Numbered from the stretch's first letter, positions 1-13,111 are shown. The stretch: 64,000 nucleotides of DNA from Hypomesus transpacificus (GCF_021917145.1 NC_061063.1:9411102-9475101); one strand, 5' to 3'. The notes: a model not told the origin generated them from the letters alone. Program-made: numbers and translations.

Positions 1-3000
1 TGTGCTGGTGGTCGTGGATGACAACAGGAAGGACACTGCAGACGCCACTCTCCCCCTCCAGCTCTGGGTTAGATGGATTCTCCACGGGTACCATCCCATC
101 TCTCCCTCCTGGCATGACGGAGCCGGGAGGGCCCTCGAAGCCCTTGGGGGGAGGAGGGAGGTGGGGGATGGGGGGTAAGTGAGGAATAGGAGGCAGAGAG
201 CCACTGAAGAACCCAGAGGGGGTGCTCTCATGTTGGGGGGGCAGGCCCTGAGACTGCTGGGCAGGGTAGGAACCCTGGCTCTCGCCCTGGTAGCAGTACT
301 GTCCAGGTTGGCCGTTGCCTCCCGGCACGGGCATGTTGAGGCTGTTGGAGTACATGTTACCGTACCACCCTCCTCCCCCACTGACACCAGAGGTCGGCCC
401 TGCACCGTGGAAACCCTGCGCCGTAGTCACACTGCTGCTGTTCCCTGGCACGCCACCGTGAGGGACTCCCTGCCCCGCCGCCTGCCCTGCGTAGGGGTAT
501 GGCTGGTACGCCTGGCCATTGTGGCCCTGAGGGCGGCTGGGGTCCTGCCAGATGTCACTGCAGTAGCCTGTGGTGGACAGGGGGTCCACAGCCCTGCTGA
601 CCCCTCCAGAGGACACGCAAGTCTGGCTTAAAGATTGAGGCTCCGCCTCGGTCTTGTCCATGATCTCATCTTGGGTGGGGGTGCCCCCGCCCTCATCCCT
701 CACGGGGGTCCCCTCCTGGTTCTCCGCCCCCGGCACGGGGCTGAGGTCGCTGGTCGTCCCGGGGCCGGGTTCTCGGACGAGGCTGGGGTCACAGGCGAGG
801 CCCAGGTCAAAGGCACTGAAGCCGGGGTTCCCTTGGAGGAAGCTGTGGATCTTGGACTCCAAGGTGGAGGTAGAGATGGGTGCCGGTTGGTCCTTGATCA
901 GACTCGTGCTGCCCGGTCTCTGGGGAGGCATGGCTGGGATGGACAGGGGGGCTGCCTGGGGTGTGCTGGAGCTCCTAGCTGGGGTGGAGATTTGAGGGGA
1001 GGGCAGGAGGATGGGAGAGGGCTGGGAGAGGCCTGCAGAGGAGGCTATGGGGGCAGGAATAGGGGCAGAGGTTGGGATTTTGCCGATACTGGAGGAGTTG
1101 GATGATGTGCTTCCAGCTGGGCTGTTCAACAAGGAGGTAAGACCTGAGTGAGAGAGGGAAAACAAAAACAAAGGGCTAAAAAGGGCTGTACACATTTGAG
1201 TTGAGTGACTATTGATATTTAATTCAGTACCCTGTACATTTTGTTGAATGTTTTTCTCCCATTGTTGTAACAATGCAATTTCCTCTTTGGGACTGATAAA
1301 GTGCTACTCCCCTCTAAAAGATATCGCACACACCACCTCCTATTATACTCCTAGTCCATAACCTCCTCCACAGGAATCAATACATAATAAAAAATATCAC
1401 CTTCACTTAAATACTAATAAATAGTATTCACTTAGCAGACGCTTTCATCCAAAATGGGGAGAAATCAAACCTGCAACCCTTCAATCTGCAGTCATGTGCT
1501 TTTATCACTGAGCTGTACCTATCCTTAATCATAACCGGGTCTCTCCCTCCTCCTCCCCCCTCACCTTGCATCACCCCACCCTGCGCGTGTGTTTTGGAGA
1601 GAGCTCCCAGGAGTTCACCCGGGTTCATCTCCACCTTGGATAGCAGGCCGACCTGGGGGGCGGGGGACTGGGGGCCGGGGGCCTGGGGGCCGGGGGCCTG
1701 GGGGGCGGCCGGGGCCACAGGGGGGGGCTTCACTGTGGAGGGGGCCGGGGAGGAGGTAGACCCTGGGTACACACAGGACCCTGGAGCCCCGCCTGGTACA
1801 CACACACAGGGGAGTATTTATAGCCAGAAGACAGCATTGTAGCCAAGTATACTTTCGGCTCATTTTGACGAGTCATAAGCTAGCTGGCTCAAGTTTGATT
1901 GTTCACATAAACCTTGTATATTTAAATATCTAATATATATTTATGGCCTTATTTGTTTTAATATGTAGCACAACTTTTCATTACACCAATTTTTCTAAAA
2001 TTGCTAACTTGAACATTCAATAAAGTTATTCCAGAACGTCATTTCCTGCCTGCTGACTCACCTGTATTCTTCATGGCTGAGGTGATGTTGCTGAGGATGG
2101 AGTTGATTTTCCCTAGGTCCACATTGGTCAGGCTGGCTGTGATCATGGCTGTAGAAGGTGTGGCCTGACTGCTGGGCAGCACCTCATTGGCCAGTGACGG
2201 TTGAGTGACAGCAACAACAGCCACCGGATTGGACACAGCGGTCAATGGGGCGGGGCCCAACGCTTGCTCGTCAACTGCGACTGGACAAGGAAAAGGCATG
2301 TCAATCAACGTAACTGTCACAGGACAGTCACTGTCACGTTGACCGCAAGGCACACCAAAGAACCAACCAACCCCCCCAAGAACCCAAACATTCTCTGTCC
2401 GCTCTACAGAAACCCCCACCTCACCTTGAATGCCAGCAATGTCTGTCTCCTCCCCCTCTGATAGATCCATATCCTCCACGTCGCGGTTGTCTTTCTCCCC
2501 CACGGCGAAGCCGTGCCTGGGGGACCCTCCAGGGGACGACAGGGGGCTGGGGGCCTCCCCCAGGGTTATGTCCGCCTCCTCGTCCATGGCCGAGCCGTCC
2601 AGGTCGGGGTCCAGGTCGGCCATGCCGTGGAAGGGCGATTCGGAGCCGGTGGGGGAGGGAGCGTCTGCGGAGGGCGAGGGGACGGGGGACTCGTCCAGGT
2701 CGGGGAGAGTGGCCTTCAGAGAGTCCAGCTTACGCTTCAGATGGGAAACACGGTTGGCAAATGTCTGGTAGGCCTGGAGATGAGAGAGGGACGGCGGGAG
2801 GGGGAGGGAGAGAAGAGAGAAAAGAGAGAGAAGAGAGGAGACAGAGGAGAGAGAAACAGTGAGAGAGGGAGAGAAACAGTGAGAGAGACAGAGAGACAGA
2901 AAGAGAGACACAGAAAAAGAAAGACAGACAGAAAGAGAGAAAGAAAGAGAAAGAGAGAGAAAAGAGCTAGACTTAGACGGCCGTGCTAATAAACAACGAC

Positions 3001-4415
3001 TGATGACTATAATCGATTAGGTCATTTGGCAAGGTGGTCAATTCCTGATTAAATAACAATGCAGATTTTAACATCACATCCTATTCATCCATCCATGTCA
3101 CTACACAGCTGACTCACGTTGGCAACAATCTTGACCTCCTTGTACTGCATCTCATAGAAAATGTCTGCGTTGCCCAGGGCCTCCAGCAGAGGGGGGCCTG
3201 TCTTGACCTGTTTGTCCAGGAAGCTGACGAAATCCTGGAGCTTGGCGCTGCCCTCCTCAAAGTCCTTGGAGAATTTCTTCCCTCCGGCCTTGTCTAGAAG
3301 GGTGGAAATGTTTTTTAAAGAGGTGAAAAGGAGGAATGAAGGAGAGCAGAAAAGACAAACTTGATAAATGAAGGAAATCACGTGTCTAGACAAAATGCAC
3401 GGCGAAGGAATCAAGCCTTAACAGGACAACACGTCTACAGCAGTCCTACTGGGTCAGAGGAGGGAGGGAGTGGCGAGGGTTGGAGCGGAGGAAAGTGTGA
3501 TGGCTGCATCGTGTCTGGCACCTTTGAGCTTCTTGAGGGCCTCTGTGCTGCAGACGTCCACTCTCATGGCAGCCAACTGCTTCTCCCTGATTTCCACCTC
3601 CTCTACCGAGCCCACGTACTTGGAGAGGAGCTCCATCATAGCCTGAGGCTGCATGACAGGGAGGCAGGCGGGGTCATAGGTCAGACTACAGGACATATCG
3701 TGCTTTCGAAAAGGACTGGAGGTCACCGTCGCTCACTAGCGCTATACACAGACTTCCTTTGATAATGTTTGATCATGTTGTGAGAGTACGGCTGATCGAT
3801 GTGTGCGTGTGTAATGTTTGAATTTCTTGTTTACTTATTATTGTGTGTTATGTATACACACGCATACTGTGGTTGAAAAACTAAAAGTGAGAGTAAGATT
3901 ACATTTAAAATACATTAAATATCTTACAACAAATTCAGCCACGATTTTGGATTGGAGAGCAGCTCTATTGTCAACTGCAGCTGAAACAAAGAAAACATTG
4001 CATGAAGACATGATAATCAAAAAAACGACCAAGAGTGAATACGGAACTCTTCTTGTGTACGACGAGGCACATCCAAACGAAAAGTTGTGTCGTCCTCACC
4101 TTTGACCTGTACAGGTGTAACCACAGCAACAGGAGGGGATTCCTCCTTCACCAGGTAGCCCCTGAGCTCCGAGATGAGTTCATCCGTATAGACAGTCCTC
4201 TCCTCCCAGATGGTTAGAATCCTGCCCACTGCCTTCACAACCTTGGGGTCCCCAACACTACTGCAAGAGAGGAAGGAAGTTTGAATCGAACGCAACTTTA
4301 TTCGCACAGCCCTGTCACAACAAGCAATGTTACAGAACCCTTCCACCCCGAGTGGTTCCAACTACCTTGCAACATTACGGAAGGAAGTTCTCAAAAGCTT
4401 TAGGATGGATATCAA

Positions 4416-4449
<34 letters not shown>

Positions 4450-6510
4450 TAAACATGATATATTATCAAACAAATACTTCAAAAAGATTGAATAGCCCTA
4501 ATCTAGTGCGTTTTACTCACTTGACCATCAGGAAGGCATTGGGGAGCACCTCAGCAAAGGCAGTACGGTACACAATGGCGTTCTTCCTCTTACAGTTCTG
4601 AATGACATCGTTGGCAAGGTACAACAGGTTTAGCCTATGAGAAGCATCAGCTGGAGAGAGGGGAATGGACAGGAAAATGGTTCAGCACAGGACGCCACCG
4701 GCAACATCACAGAGGTCAGACCCACTTGAGTCATCAACTCGCCATGCAACTGTGTTGAAGGAGTGGACTAGTTAGGCTATACAATGAATTATCTCAATAA
4801 ACATCCATAGAAATACGCTATGGGCAAAGAATTTGGATTATGGACAGATGTCAGGGATAGAAACAACTTGTTTGAATTCTATTATTTTGTATTTTAATAT
4901 TGAAAATATGTGAGAGAGTATAAGATGTGCCTTGCCAAAGGCAAGCATGCCCAATTGAGTTCTAAATGAGGACATTGGGTGCTTGGAATATTAGCTGTAT
5001 AAATGTTCACTTCAGTAAATTTTTCCCAGGCATAGTTGTAGCTGTAGCATTAGTAGTAGCTTAATCTAGTTCTAACTCTTATCAAGAATGCATAAATATA
5101 CTAATGCTCCCAGGTAGCTACCATATTCTATTTTGACCAGGTCATCTCACAGCAGGATTTGCTCATAGAGCATACAACAACCCGAATGCAAGGGGCACCC
5201 CCTTCAATAGACATTTCCAGTTATTAGTAAAAAGCTTTCAGTAAGCACCAAGCAGCCAGCTGTTAGCCCGCTAGCCTAGCTAACGTTACTGCTCAAATCC
5301 GTTTGTAGCTAGCTAATGAAAGCTAGCTACTTTTAGTGAGTGAGATAAACCTTAATTTCATAACTGTCAATGTAGCTCGAAACATACAATTTGTACACAT
5401 TTTCCCTCTTGCTTGAAGTGCAGCAACATAGAATCCCATGGAAATCTTTAATTGTCATTTAGAAGGGAAAAACTGGCATTTTGTGTACGACAACAAACAT
5501 GCTGCTAGCTACCAGAAGTTGTTGACCTGGCTTCTGCAATATCCAGAAGTGATGTGAGCATAGTGAGCGTATGCAAGTTAATGCGAAAATGTCAGTTAAC
5601 ACAACGTTCCAAATGTAATATTGGCGTTTCGGTCATGTTGACTTAAAGGCAAAATATAATTTTACAAATTAGTAAGAGTTTTTATAATCATTTAATAACA
5701 GTATTTATAAATATTTTGATATTTATTTGTAATATTTTAGTATTTATTGGTTTGGCGGCCCACCTGCATTACCCGTAATGGACCACTGGTGGGCCGCGGC
5801 CCACAGTTTGGGAATAGCTGGTCTAGACATTCAAACAATAGCCTACGAGTTTACATGATACACATATAAAATATGCCTTGCATTAGCAGGCGGCATTAAC
5901 AATGGCAACATTTAGTTATAACGCCGTTGCGCAATTAGCCACAGGTTTGACACAGTATCGCTTCAAATTCGGTGGCAAGCTAGCAAGCTGGATTGTTCAC
6001 ACTCGTATTGGGTCACAGGGCAGTCCCATAATGTGTAAACCATCTGCTTGTGGACTACGACCAAAAGTGTACATAAACAAATAGGATACCTGACATAGGT
6101 TTTTCGAAAATTACCAGACCAAAGATAATGAACGCTCATTAGCGAGAAGAAGCCCAAGGCACGTTAACTGATACCTTAACACAGTAGCGGCACACATTTA
6201 TCAGAACATATTCCCTGGTTCAACACAACAGCTACTGAAAACTAGAAGAACCAAAACGAACGGACCCATTCTACCTGCTAATGTAATGTCATCTAGCGTG
6301 GCTGTCCATTTACTTACATTTCCTTAGCCATTTCATCCAGTACCGTACGACTAGGCTGTGGTATTTCTTGTTGTCGATGCACCAGTTTGAAAGACCTTGT
6401 ATAGATTCCATTGTGTTCGACACCCCTTGAAACCGCCGGTCTAAAGATGATTCAAACGCAGCAGGCGTGCCGCGACGGTGGCCACTTGAACCGCCAGATC
6501 CTGCAGCCAT
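1..6510 (-). CDS. rprd2: Regulation of nuclear pre-mRNA domain-containing protein 2 (3' end outside window)
   Basis: Binds the phosphorylated C-terminal domain of RNA polymerase II through an N-terminal CID and acts in the nucleus (family knowledge). Ten exons read on the minus strand: 6318-6510, 4521-4650, 4100-4260, 3928-3974, 3522-3648, 3118-3293, 2425-2773, 2062-2280, 1565-1792 and 1-1143, all with GT/AG borders and phases that close. The CID contains [18 protein letters not shown] and [17 protein letters not shown] (about residues 30-160). The following helical region has [19 protein letters not shown] and [12 protein letters not shown], then [20 protein letters not shown] and [13 protein letters not shown], all close to human RPRD2. 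The last exon is Pro/Ser/Gly-rich, contains a [10 protein letters not shown] motif and stays open to base 1, so about 924 residues are visible and the stop is off-window. A GA-rich tract lies in intron 6 and a SINE in intron 9. Confidence 0.95.
1427..1533 (-). repeat. tRNA-derived SINE fragment in rprd2 intron 9
   Basis: Read on the minus strand it has a tRNA-like head (GCTCAGTGATAAAAGCAC, then GGTTGCAGGTTTGATTT resembling a B box) followed directly by the tail TGGATGAAAGCGTCTGCTAA. The same tail ends the two other SINE families in this window. It lies just downstream of exon 9. Confidence 0.6.
2780..2965. repeat. GA-rich simple repeat
   Basis: A nearly uninterrupted purine tract of GAGA, GGGA and AAAGAGAGA words on the plus strand, immediately upstream of the polypyrimidine acceptor of rprd2 exon 7. 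On the transcribed strand it forms a very long CT-rich polypyrimidine tract. Confidence 0.8.
4424..4450. repeat. TA dinucleotide repeat
   Basis: A short run of TATATA in rprd2 intron 2. No other feature is seen in that intron. Confidence 0.7.
5545..5825 (-). mobile_element. Interspersed DNA-transposon-like repeat
   Basis: The stretch from the GTATGCAAGTTAATGCGAAA region to a GC-rich end (GGTGGGCCGCGGCCCACAG, itself an inverted repeat) recurs in the opposite orientation near 63429-63730, where ACCTTTGGGCCACGGCCCAC starts it. The GGGCCGCGGCCC end followed by TTTGGGAA is typical of hAT-derived repeats in fish (inference). It lies in the long intron 1 of rprd2. No coding capacity is seen. Confidence 0.6.
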
Positions 6511-8540
6511 TTCGACTACAGCTAACCCCTAGCCTAGCTCTTCGTAGGTAGCTTAGCTAGCACTGAAGTGATCATAAATACGGGGCACTTTGGCTGCCCG
6601 CTTGAAGTAGCATGAGCTGTCCGCTACAGACAACTATCGTAGTTAACGAACCTCTAAAGACAAACCAGTGTCGCTAATATAATGTTCGTACTTTCATTAT
6701 TTCTTCTTTAACCATGAATAAATTAAGCAAGTTAGCTTGCTAGAGCTAGCTACATTGCTGCTGAGTTGGTTGGTCGTTATGGGTGCACACTTTCAATAAC
6801 AGTCACACGCAGCGATAACTTCTCCATTGTATCTTGCATATAGCGCCATCCAGTGTTTGTCTATGGTAGAGGCTGAAAGGTTTAGTTAAAGATGGTGGTT
6901 TTGTCCTGACAGCTGCTAAATTACGGCAAACCTGTAAACATTACCGGTCTCTTCATTGCCATCTCAGTCAAAGAAAATGCTAAATATACTGTATTTCACC
7001 AAAGATTGCTCTTGGGTAAAGGTACTAAAAAATAAATACTGTTTTGATGAACCAAACTGTCACTTTATTGTATAAAATGTGTGCAATAGTTCGTTATATT
7101 GGGCTTAATGCAGAAGTTGATGGGGATTTTCAATAAGAGGGAAGACAGGGTAAAGCTGGATAAGCGGATGAAGCAGAATAGAAAATAAATAACATTATAA
7201 AATGTCGTCATGTTCTGAGACAGCAAAGGTGCATAATACATGTCAGCTTTTGAGCTAACCCATTGGTACTGTGGAATACACTCACAAACGGGACATATTC
7301 CTAACGGTTAACCAGGGCATCAAATATAAAGTTTAAACGTTCACAACTTGACTGATGTTTAGACATCTTATGAAGGCTTTTTTAAAGATCCCTATACCTA
7401 GGTTTTTGCTACAGTACTGCAGTGATATCAACAGTATCTAGTAATAAAGTGATCCTATCACTTTGACATTTGGTCTCCCATACATTCATCCTTGCCCAAC
7501 AGATGAACATTTCCCTGTATGACTCATCCTTTCTCAAGTAAGTCAGTACCCAGCACTTATAGGTTCCTTCCATTTAAATATTGACAACTAAATTGATTTG
7601 TCTGCAGGCCAGCAGGGTTGGATCAGTCATTCAATATGAATGATAATGGTGGTTGGCATTCTATATACGGCTCTTTACATCCATTACAAACCAACATAGA
7701 AGAATTAAAATAAATTATTCTCCGTTTGTATCTAGCAACTGTGAAGCACATCAGTCAGATTGACAAGCACAATAACTATTCCAACCAGGTGTAATTCACA
7801 AGTAAAAAAGGACAATGAGTCTCATCAAGTACAATTTCAAACCTGTGACACTTGTTTGCAAGTTATTTTTGGCAACGACATTGTCCTCAAAGGGGATTTT
7901 CGTTTGACAACCCCCCCCCCCCCCCCCCCCCCCCCCCCAAAAAAAACTGTTACACGTAGTTAAAAGTTAAGACTGTAAATTAAACCCAATAAATACCTCA
8001 AGTCACCAAATACCACAACTGCAGGTATTCAAAGGGCTCTCACACTCAGAAACTGACTCTGAGCAACAGACTTCTTTAATAAATACAACCTATGGTTGAT
8101 GTTTGATAGTTGTATATTGTAAACTGATTTAGATCAGTGCTACACTTAATACTTTGTGAGCATTAAAAGCAATGGTTCTGCTTGGCACTTTTTGGCTGTA
8201 TAAGTGCCAGAAGTATGGCATTATTTGCGTTTTAATTATATGGCCTATGATCCCATGCATTACCCCAATTTTGCCATGGGATTCCATAGTTAATTTTAGT
8301 TATTTACTATGAGTTATTTACTAGTACTTTACTGTATAGTACATAGCATGAGACTGCATGTATATTATGTTGCAATGTAAAATAAAACAAATATTCAAAA
8401 TGGAAAACACTGTTTTATCACATCAATTGTAAGAAAATAGTTCTCACACAAGAATAAAAAAGTAACTCTGTCACAGGTCATATACATTAAAGATGATCAA
8501 GTAGTGCAATGGGATTCAGCGTGGTAGGGTTGGACGAAGA
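6511..8540. other. rprd2 upstream region and ciart 3' UTR
   Basis: No coding exon is seen. The segment next to 6510 should contain the rprd2 promoter. A minus-strand AATAAA (TTTATT near 7058) could end a long ciart 3' UTR of about 1.5 kb. The only notable structure is the 28-base C run listed separately. Confidence 0.5.
7911..7938. repeat. Homopolymer C28 run
   Basis: Twenty-eight consecutive C residues followed by a short A run. Long C/G homopolymers are rare and form G4/i-motif structures. The length is probably inexact in any assembly. Confidence 0.9.
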
Positions 8541-10323
8541 CTACGTGCAGACGGATGAACTGAAACCCTCCTCTTCCTGGTTCAAAGGCTTCAGCGAAGC
8601 CGAGCGAGACTGGCTCCGCCCCCGAACTTCCTGTGACGTCATCGCTGCTGGCCTGCCCTCCGCCTGAGCTGTGCCAGGGGCGCTACAGCACCTCGGCAGC
8701 TGCCCTACAGGTAGGGGGATCTGCGGTGAGTCAGCCACAGCGATGGTGGAGGAGACGCAGCTGTCTTGTGTTGCCGGGCTGCCACACGGAGTAGGAGGGG
8801 AGATCACGAGCTTCCCACCCCCCTTCTCTCTCCTCCTGCACGGGTGCGAAAGCCTGCGCGCTTCGCACAAATCGTGTTCCAAAGTCCGACCTCCGCACTC
8901 CTTTCCGATTTCAGCTACCCGAGGCTCGCTGGGTTTTCTGGGGTCTCTGGGCTGACTGGCATAGGTGGCTGGCTCTCTCAGGGGCGCTGGCAGGTGGGGA
9001 TCACTGGGCTGTAGGCGCTTGCAGTGGGGTGGGGCCTCGCTGGTGAAGTCAGAGTCCAACCAGCTCAGCTTACGCTTCTGTGTTAGCAAGAGGAGAGATG
9101 GGTAAGTTTTTATTCCTGATATCATAGTAAACAAAAACTAGCATACCTAACACAAGAGATAATTCACAATTAAGACAAACTAATGACGTGTCTGTGTGCT
9201 GTTATTGTCTGGTAAATGTTCAAGTTTTTGGGGGGACTTTGTCCCCATGTCTTTTCTGAGTTTTATTATCGGTGCTTGTAAAAGGGCAACAACAATGAAG
9301 GTTTGTTTTGGCAGAAAAGGACTCACTTTGACTGGGATGTGTAGCTGGTTCTGGTGCCAGCGTGGAGGAAGGCTGGATCTTAGGTTCTGTGTTGAATGAA
9401 CCTGTGGCTCTCTGATCACCTGAGGGAACCAAACCTTCAGCATCATCTCCACCTGCAGCAGGGTGCGGAGGTACTTCTCACTGCGAAGCACAAAGGGAGG
9501 GGAACGTTAACATGTGGAGGACTCAAAAGGGGCACCTCAAATCAAACTAGTACATGGCTGTCTTTGACGACAACAACAGGGTTTTGGTTTTACACAGATC
9601 TGGTGTCATTTACCCCATGTCAGGTTTCTGCAGAATTCCCAGAATCCTCTGAAGTCTGTCCATGGCAACGCTCTGCTGGAAACTGCTTAGACCTGTCAAT
9701 CAAGACAACCCAGATTATTCCATGTTAAATCTCCTCCCGGAACAACAGAATATGTCTTGTTGTCAAAATGATCAGCTTTTGAAGGTTGTAGTTTCAACTG
9801 CAGTGCTTACCTCTCTCAAACCTCCCAGTTTTCAGCCCATTAAGCAGCTCTAGTAGTGGTCTGATGTAATGCTGCAGTTCTGTACACTAGAAGAGAAACC
9901 AAACACAATCCCAGTTAGATACTGTGTTGCTTAAAACAGGCATCAACACCAGGGCCACACACTTAAAGAGGCAGTACTCACTTTCTTAGTGAAGGCCAGG
10001 TCTCCTTGAGAGGTGGCCCCTTTGCCTAGCATTGTGTTCCTTGCCGGGCTCTCCTGGGGAGGGAATGTGGCCTTGTGGGGACGGCATTCTGCTTGGCCAT
10101 TCTCTGCTCTGAAGCGGTCCTGGTCGACAAATGCCAGCCGTAGCCGGTGTACTCCCTCTCCCTCTCCGACTGAGGCCTTGCTCCCAACGCTCTCACCCTC
10201 ACCCTCAGAGGAGAAGACATCTGCCTCGTCCTCCGTCAGGTCGCTCTCGCTGAGGAGGAAGCTGGATGTGGACGGGAGCGAATCATAGGAAGGCCATTTG
10301 GAAGAGCTGCCCAGTGAATGCAT
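8541..10323 (-). CDS. ciart: Circadian-associated transcriptional repressor (CHRONO)
   Basis: Clock-controlled repressor that binds BMAL1 and represses CLOCK-BMAL1 transcription in the nucleus (family knowledge). Six coding exons: 9982-10323, 9811-9886, 9614-9692, 9420-9480, 9327-9386 and 8541-9077. They total 1155 bases, giving 384 residues, practically the length of human CIART. The start follows an acceptor, so the ATG lies two bases into its exon. The conserved helical core reads LLELLNGLKTGRFERG, FQQSVAMDRLQRILGILQKP and KYLRTLLQVEMMLKVWFPQ (about residues 120-215). The N-terminus is Ser-rich and acidic (SESDLTEDEADVFSSEGEGE). The C-terminal exon is Pro/Ser-rich and poorly conserved, beginning KRKLSWLDSDF. 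RPRD2 and MRPS21 are also CIART neighbours in human. Confidence 0.95.
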
Positions 10324-11184
10324 TCCTGGAGAAAGAAAATATAATTTTTAAAATATATACACATAAGATAATAATTAAACAATGGAAATCATTGGAAAAG
10401 CTTGATTGATTTGGTTCTGTTTTAATTTAAACTTGGGAAGATGGGCTTTCCGTTCAAAAATAGCTACGGGATATAATTAAACAATATCCCTCAGATGTTA
10501 AAAGTGCACACCACTAGACGTACAAAATTGATGACAACGTGATGTACATGATTTCAACAAAACAACCTCAGTGTGACTTCGCTGATCATCTGACACATCT
10601 GACCAGAATGTCAACATCGAAAGGTGTGCCGCACTGAATATTCAGGAGCGCTCCAATCGGTATTAGTAGCTACATAACTCCACGAGTTGTTGCGTTGTGG
10701 TACATGTGAACGTGAGAGTGACGCATACCCTGTACTCCTCCAGTGAAGATTGGACTGTCAGCTCTTAGCTAGCTATAACAATAACAACATTTTTTTTCCC
10801 TGTACAACTGCTGTGATTAACGCAAACGGTATAGTACGGTTAGATAGAATAGACAAGTTATTAAACTATTCACTAGCTAAAATGTGCCGATTTTCTCATT
10901 TTGAATGATGGCTCCGCTGTACTTTTATTAGAGTTAAAGACGTACCACACGAACAAATACATGGTCTTAAAACACAACTTGCCTCGATCAAGTAGGCTAT
11001 TTGGGTATACTGAATGTCATGAAAAAGACTCCCAATGTTGTTGATATCAATGCAAAGCACCTTGCTGTACATTAATTCCTAAGTTGCACTTGTCTTTATC
11101 CGAATATGTGAAAAACCTTTATATTCACAGCTAGATAGACAGCTAATACTCCAAAACAGTGTTATGGTCCCGTACTGAAACATT

Positions 11185-11192
11185 TTACGTCA
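11185..11192. promoter_or_regulatory. CRE/D-box-like site TTACGTCA
   Basis: TTACGTCA lies in the first intron of ciart about 55 bases from the 5' exon. It matches a CRE-like or D-box/CRE hybrid sequence. The function is inferred from position only. Confidence 0.35.
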
Positions 11193-11244
11193 GTTAAATC
11201 ACAAAAAGTGGAAGAAAAATGGAATTCTTGCTAAAAAGACTCAC

Positions 11245-11450
11245 CTTGTGCAACGGTTTGATGTGCCTAGGTAATTTAGCTTTAATCTTCAGTGTAGCTG
11301 GTTGTATGAACAGAAGTCGAAAAATAACGTAATTAAGGCTTGAAAATTGTATTCCCGTTCGTTGAGCTGTTGTAAGCGTCTGTTCTCGACGCTGGGTATC
11401 GTCCGTTGACTCCTATTCCCTCCTTCCAGGTTCGGTTTACTTTACTAGAC
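11245..11450 (-). other. ciart: ciart 5' untranslated exon (approximate)
   Basis: A consensus donor (CAAG then GTGAGTC, minus strand) sits at 11244/11245 and pairs in orientation with the acceptor just upstream of the ciart ATG at about 10326. The 5' limit is a guess placed before the E-box region. The intervening intron (10326-11244) has no coding signal. Confidence 0.5.
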
Positions 11451-11505
11451 GTTAGTACAGCGAGGTGAAACATGTGAGTAGCTTACACGGTCTCTCAAAA
11501 AACTA

Positions 11506-11511
11506 CACGTG
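11506..11511. promoter_or_regulatory. Canonical E-box CACGTG (ciart promoter, proximal)
   Basis: A perfect CACGTG just upstream of the likely ciart first exon. CIART is a known CLOCK-BMAL1 target, and CACGTG is the binding site of that dimer (established knowledge). Confidence 0.6.
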
Positions 11512-11633
11512 TTGTTCTGTGTGCTCACCACCGATTGGCTAGTCTTCGAATGACTGCTCTCCCATTGGCTTTGTGTGTAACCATTCAGTGACATCCTTCG
11601 TAGCAATTGGTCCGCAACGGTTGCTCATGCCCG

Positions 11634-11639
11634 CACGTG
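11634..11639. promoter_or_regulatory. Canonical E-box CACGTG (ciart promoter, distal)
   Basis: A second perfect CACGTG 128 bases from the first, in a GC-richer stretch (CCGCACGTGTCGG). Paired E-boxes are typical of clock output promoters. Confidence 0.55.
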
Positions 11640-13111
11640 TCGGTCGTGTGGATGGCTGTATACTACAGTAGTCAACATATGGGAAACACGAGGCATGAGG
11701 CATCAATGTCCTACACGGGTTAGTACAACGCGGTTCGGATGATACAGACGCGCATTGCATTTATGTCAGGCTTTTGTACTCATGCAAGAGGCACAACTGA
11801 CTAAGGGAAACAGACGAGGCTTACCAGCAGACTTGTTCATCAGCTCCTTTTACAAACTCGTATTAGTATTAATACATTAATAGTATTAATACTAATGTGT
11901 CAAATTTAACCAAAATGTGGGACCTTTAGATACCAGTGTAACGAACGTCCAAGCCCTCTATTTAAACACCTTGTGACACTACATAAACACCACATCTGAA
12001 GTTTATATACACCAACAGCTACATTTACATAAAGGTGTTCCAACTGATATGGCTTTATTCCGTGGTAAACAAGCAGACTCACTGAGAGAGATGTAATTTG
12101 TGTGTGTGTGTGCCTGGCTGCGTGTGTCAGTAGCAGCCAAGACATGGTTGAAGGGGAGTTGAAAGGAAATGAATGGGCGGTGTCGCAAGATAAGCGGGTG
12201 TATGGCATGGCCGGGTGCTGTGTAAGGGACACATGTGCCGTCAAAATGGCTCCATCTGCTGAACGCTGGATCTGTTTTCCCCAATTTTAAAGGTCTCCAG
12301 TTTAGTTTATGGACACTGCCTGTTCCACAATGCCATAATGAATATTCCCCCCTATTTAGTGCTGAATGAGAATAACGCGAGATGTGAAGGTGACGTGATC
12401 CTGTTTACAGGTAAAGAGATTTCCAACCCTGTTCCTGTAGGGATCATAGAGTTAATGGTAGGGATACGTTACTGTAGGTTTTCACTCCAACACGAATCTA
12501 CCACACCCGATTTTAATAACTAGCTGGTTTTGACGTGTTGAATCAGGTTAGTTACGACTGGGGTTAGAGCAAAAACTTCCTGGACGGTAGCCCTGCAGGA
12601 ATAGGTTGGTGATCCTCCCCCGCTATGCCGCTATGAAACTGTCCAGAAAAGCGGTACAAAATTATTCCACGTACCTGTCGCATAGGCCTACATATAGAAA
12701 ACAAACTGTAAACTTGAACGTAACTTTATTTATCAAATTGGTTGGAAAACGTCAGATTGACAATCAAGGTAAAATACAACAATATAGGTCGAGTGAAATA
12801 AATCCAATTCAAGCTAAAATGTTTGTTGTGATGCATATGTTACGATCCCTTTGCTACAATACATTACATGCTGAATAAGATAGATGCAGACTTCAGCAGA
12901 CAATTTTGGTGGCACCGTCAGCTAGCATGGAATTCTGAAAGTGAACATTTTACATCAACAACATTTCTGTAGAAGGAAAATGACGTTGGATCAAGGAACA
13001 TTTCCTTTGCAGTACTTTTTTTATTTCTCGACCTGATGTCTTTCAGTAGGCTCTCAAGTTCACTGTCTTTCTTTGCCCTTGTGTCATCATCCTCTTCTCC
13101 GGCACACATCC
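11640..13111. other. Intergenic between ciart and mrps21
   Basis: No conserved coding sequence is seen. It holds a MITE-like repeat (12418-12612) and probable minus-strand polyadenylation signals of mrps21 (TTTATT near 12724 and 13020). Confidence 0.5.
12418..12612. mobile_element. Short MITE, hAT-like
   Basis: The outer ends are roughly inverted (CCAACCCTGTTCCTGTAGGG against CCCTGCAGGAATAGGTTGG), and the inner part contains CAGGTTAGTTACGACTGGGG. The layout matches a widespread fish MITE family (recalled pattern, not searched). No coding potential. Confidence 0.6.

Noticed and set aside
179-1105. Plus-strand frames of 113-156 codons over the rprd2 last exon
   Set aside because: They are GC-rich shadows of the rprd2 coding strand, which matches the family.
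12918-13109. Open minus-strand frame of 63 codons right after the mrps21 stop
   Set aside because: It is out of frame with mrps21, lies in its 3' UTR and has no splice or family support.
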